A stretch of 13,662 nucleotides of DNA from RUG12395 sp034178705. Lineage in GTDB: Bacteria; Bacillota; Clostridia; Oscillospirales; CAG-272. Every line of letters starts with the position of its first letter. Positions within the stretch are counted from its first letter, which is position 1. Of the stretch, positions 13,479 through 13,662 are shown piece after piece. Position numbers and translations under genes: made by a program. The stretch is taken from positions 1 through 13,662 of the forward strand of contig JAXFQY010000083.1 of the NCBI GenBank assembly GCA_034178705.1, given 5' to 3'. Under the pieces are notes generated by a model. The model searched no databases. It saw nothing but the letters and a program-made list of their open reading frames with translations, and was not told the DNA's origin.

Positions 13479-13662
13479 ATGAAGGATAATAAACGTTCGG
13501 ATAACAGCGATGCTCAGCTCTCCCCTGAGGAGCTGATCCGCATGCTGAAAAACCAGTTGAATATTGAACCGACCGTCGACACGGAAAACGAAAATCCCGA
13601 ACCGGAAGAAGAGGCGGATACGCCTGACAATCGGGTGGTTGATAATCCTTCTTCCGATGAGG
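13479..13662 (+). CDS. Acidic low-complexity protein of unknown function (start only)
   Basis: The frame opens at ATG 13479 after an ideal AAAGGAGG ribosome binding site (13467-13474) and stays open for 61 codons to the window edge. The visible part is hydrophilic and strongly acidic, with PEEL near residue 16, then a stretch rich in Glu, Asp, Asn and Pro (about 32-61). It has no signal peptide or membrane segment so far and no domain I recognise; it may be the disordered N-terminus of a larger protein. It lies 25 bases after rlmB without a terminator, so it is probably co-transcribed. The ribosome binding site makes me confident it is a real gene even though its product is unknown. Confidence 0.75.
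   Translation, partial: MKDNKRSDNSDAQLSPEELIRMLKNQLNIEPTVDTENENPEPEEEADTPDNRVVDNPSSDE

Overview
The window looks like chromosomal DNA from an endospore-forming (or spore-former-derived) member of the Clostridia, roughly balanced in base composition. The evidence is the gene content: a SpoIIP-type spore-engulfment hydrolase, a SigH-like sigma factor close to rlmB (as in Bacillus), a DUF4364 winged-helix protein typical of Clostridia, strong AGGAGG-type ribosome binding sites, and sigma-A-like promoters that often carry an extended -10. I see no insertion sequence, phage gene, CRISPR array, rRNA gene or standard tRNA gene. Most of the window is ordinary housekeeping DNA.

Layout. (1) Positions 1-4867, minus strand: one tight operon transcribed leftwards, nadC-nadB-ispE-ruvA-ruvB, with ruvB running off the left edge. 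It joins de novo NAD synthesis, isoprenoid precursor synthesis (MEP pathway) and Holliday-junction branch migration. Junctions are a 4-base overlap or gaps of 9-14 bases, and an extended -10 promoter lies just upstream of nadC. (2) 5024-7533, plus strand, divergent from nadC: two tandem AI-2E/PerM-family membrane proteins. (3) 7549-8748, minus: a lone spoIIP-like gene, convergent with the previous pair. (4) 9022-11337, plus: an OppA-like lipoprotein without permease genes, followed by a DUF4364 protein, from a strong promoter at 8903-8931. (5) 11509-12494, plus: a SigH-like sigma factor and a small double zinc-ribbon protein. (6) 12662 to the end, plus: rlmB (23S rRNA 2'-O-methyltransferase) and the start of a very acidic unknown protein.

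The most unusual signals are non-coding. The leader of the zinc-ribbon gene (12115-12177) reads as a shrunken 63-nt tRNA cloverleaf placed directly downstream of a predicted promoter. The sigma-factor promoter is flanked and overlapped by a perfect 13-bp inverted repeat (11373-11385 and 11421-11433). The zinc-ribbon gene ends at a very clean intrinsic terminator (12508-12540). All functional calls are by reading motifs and family resemblance; no search was run.
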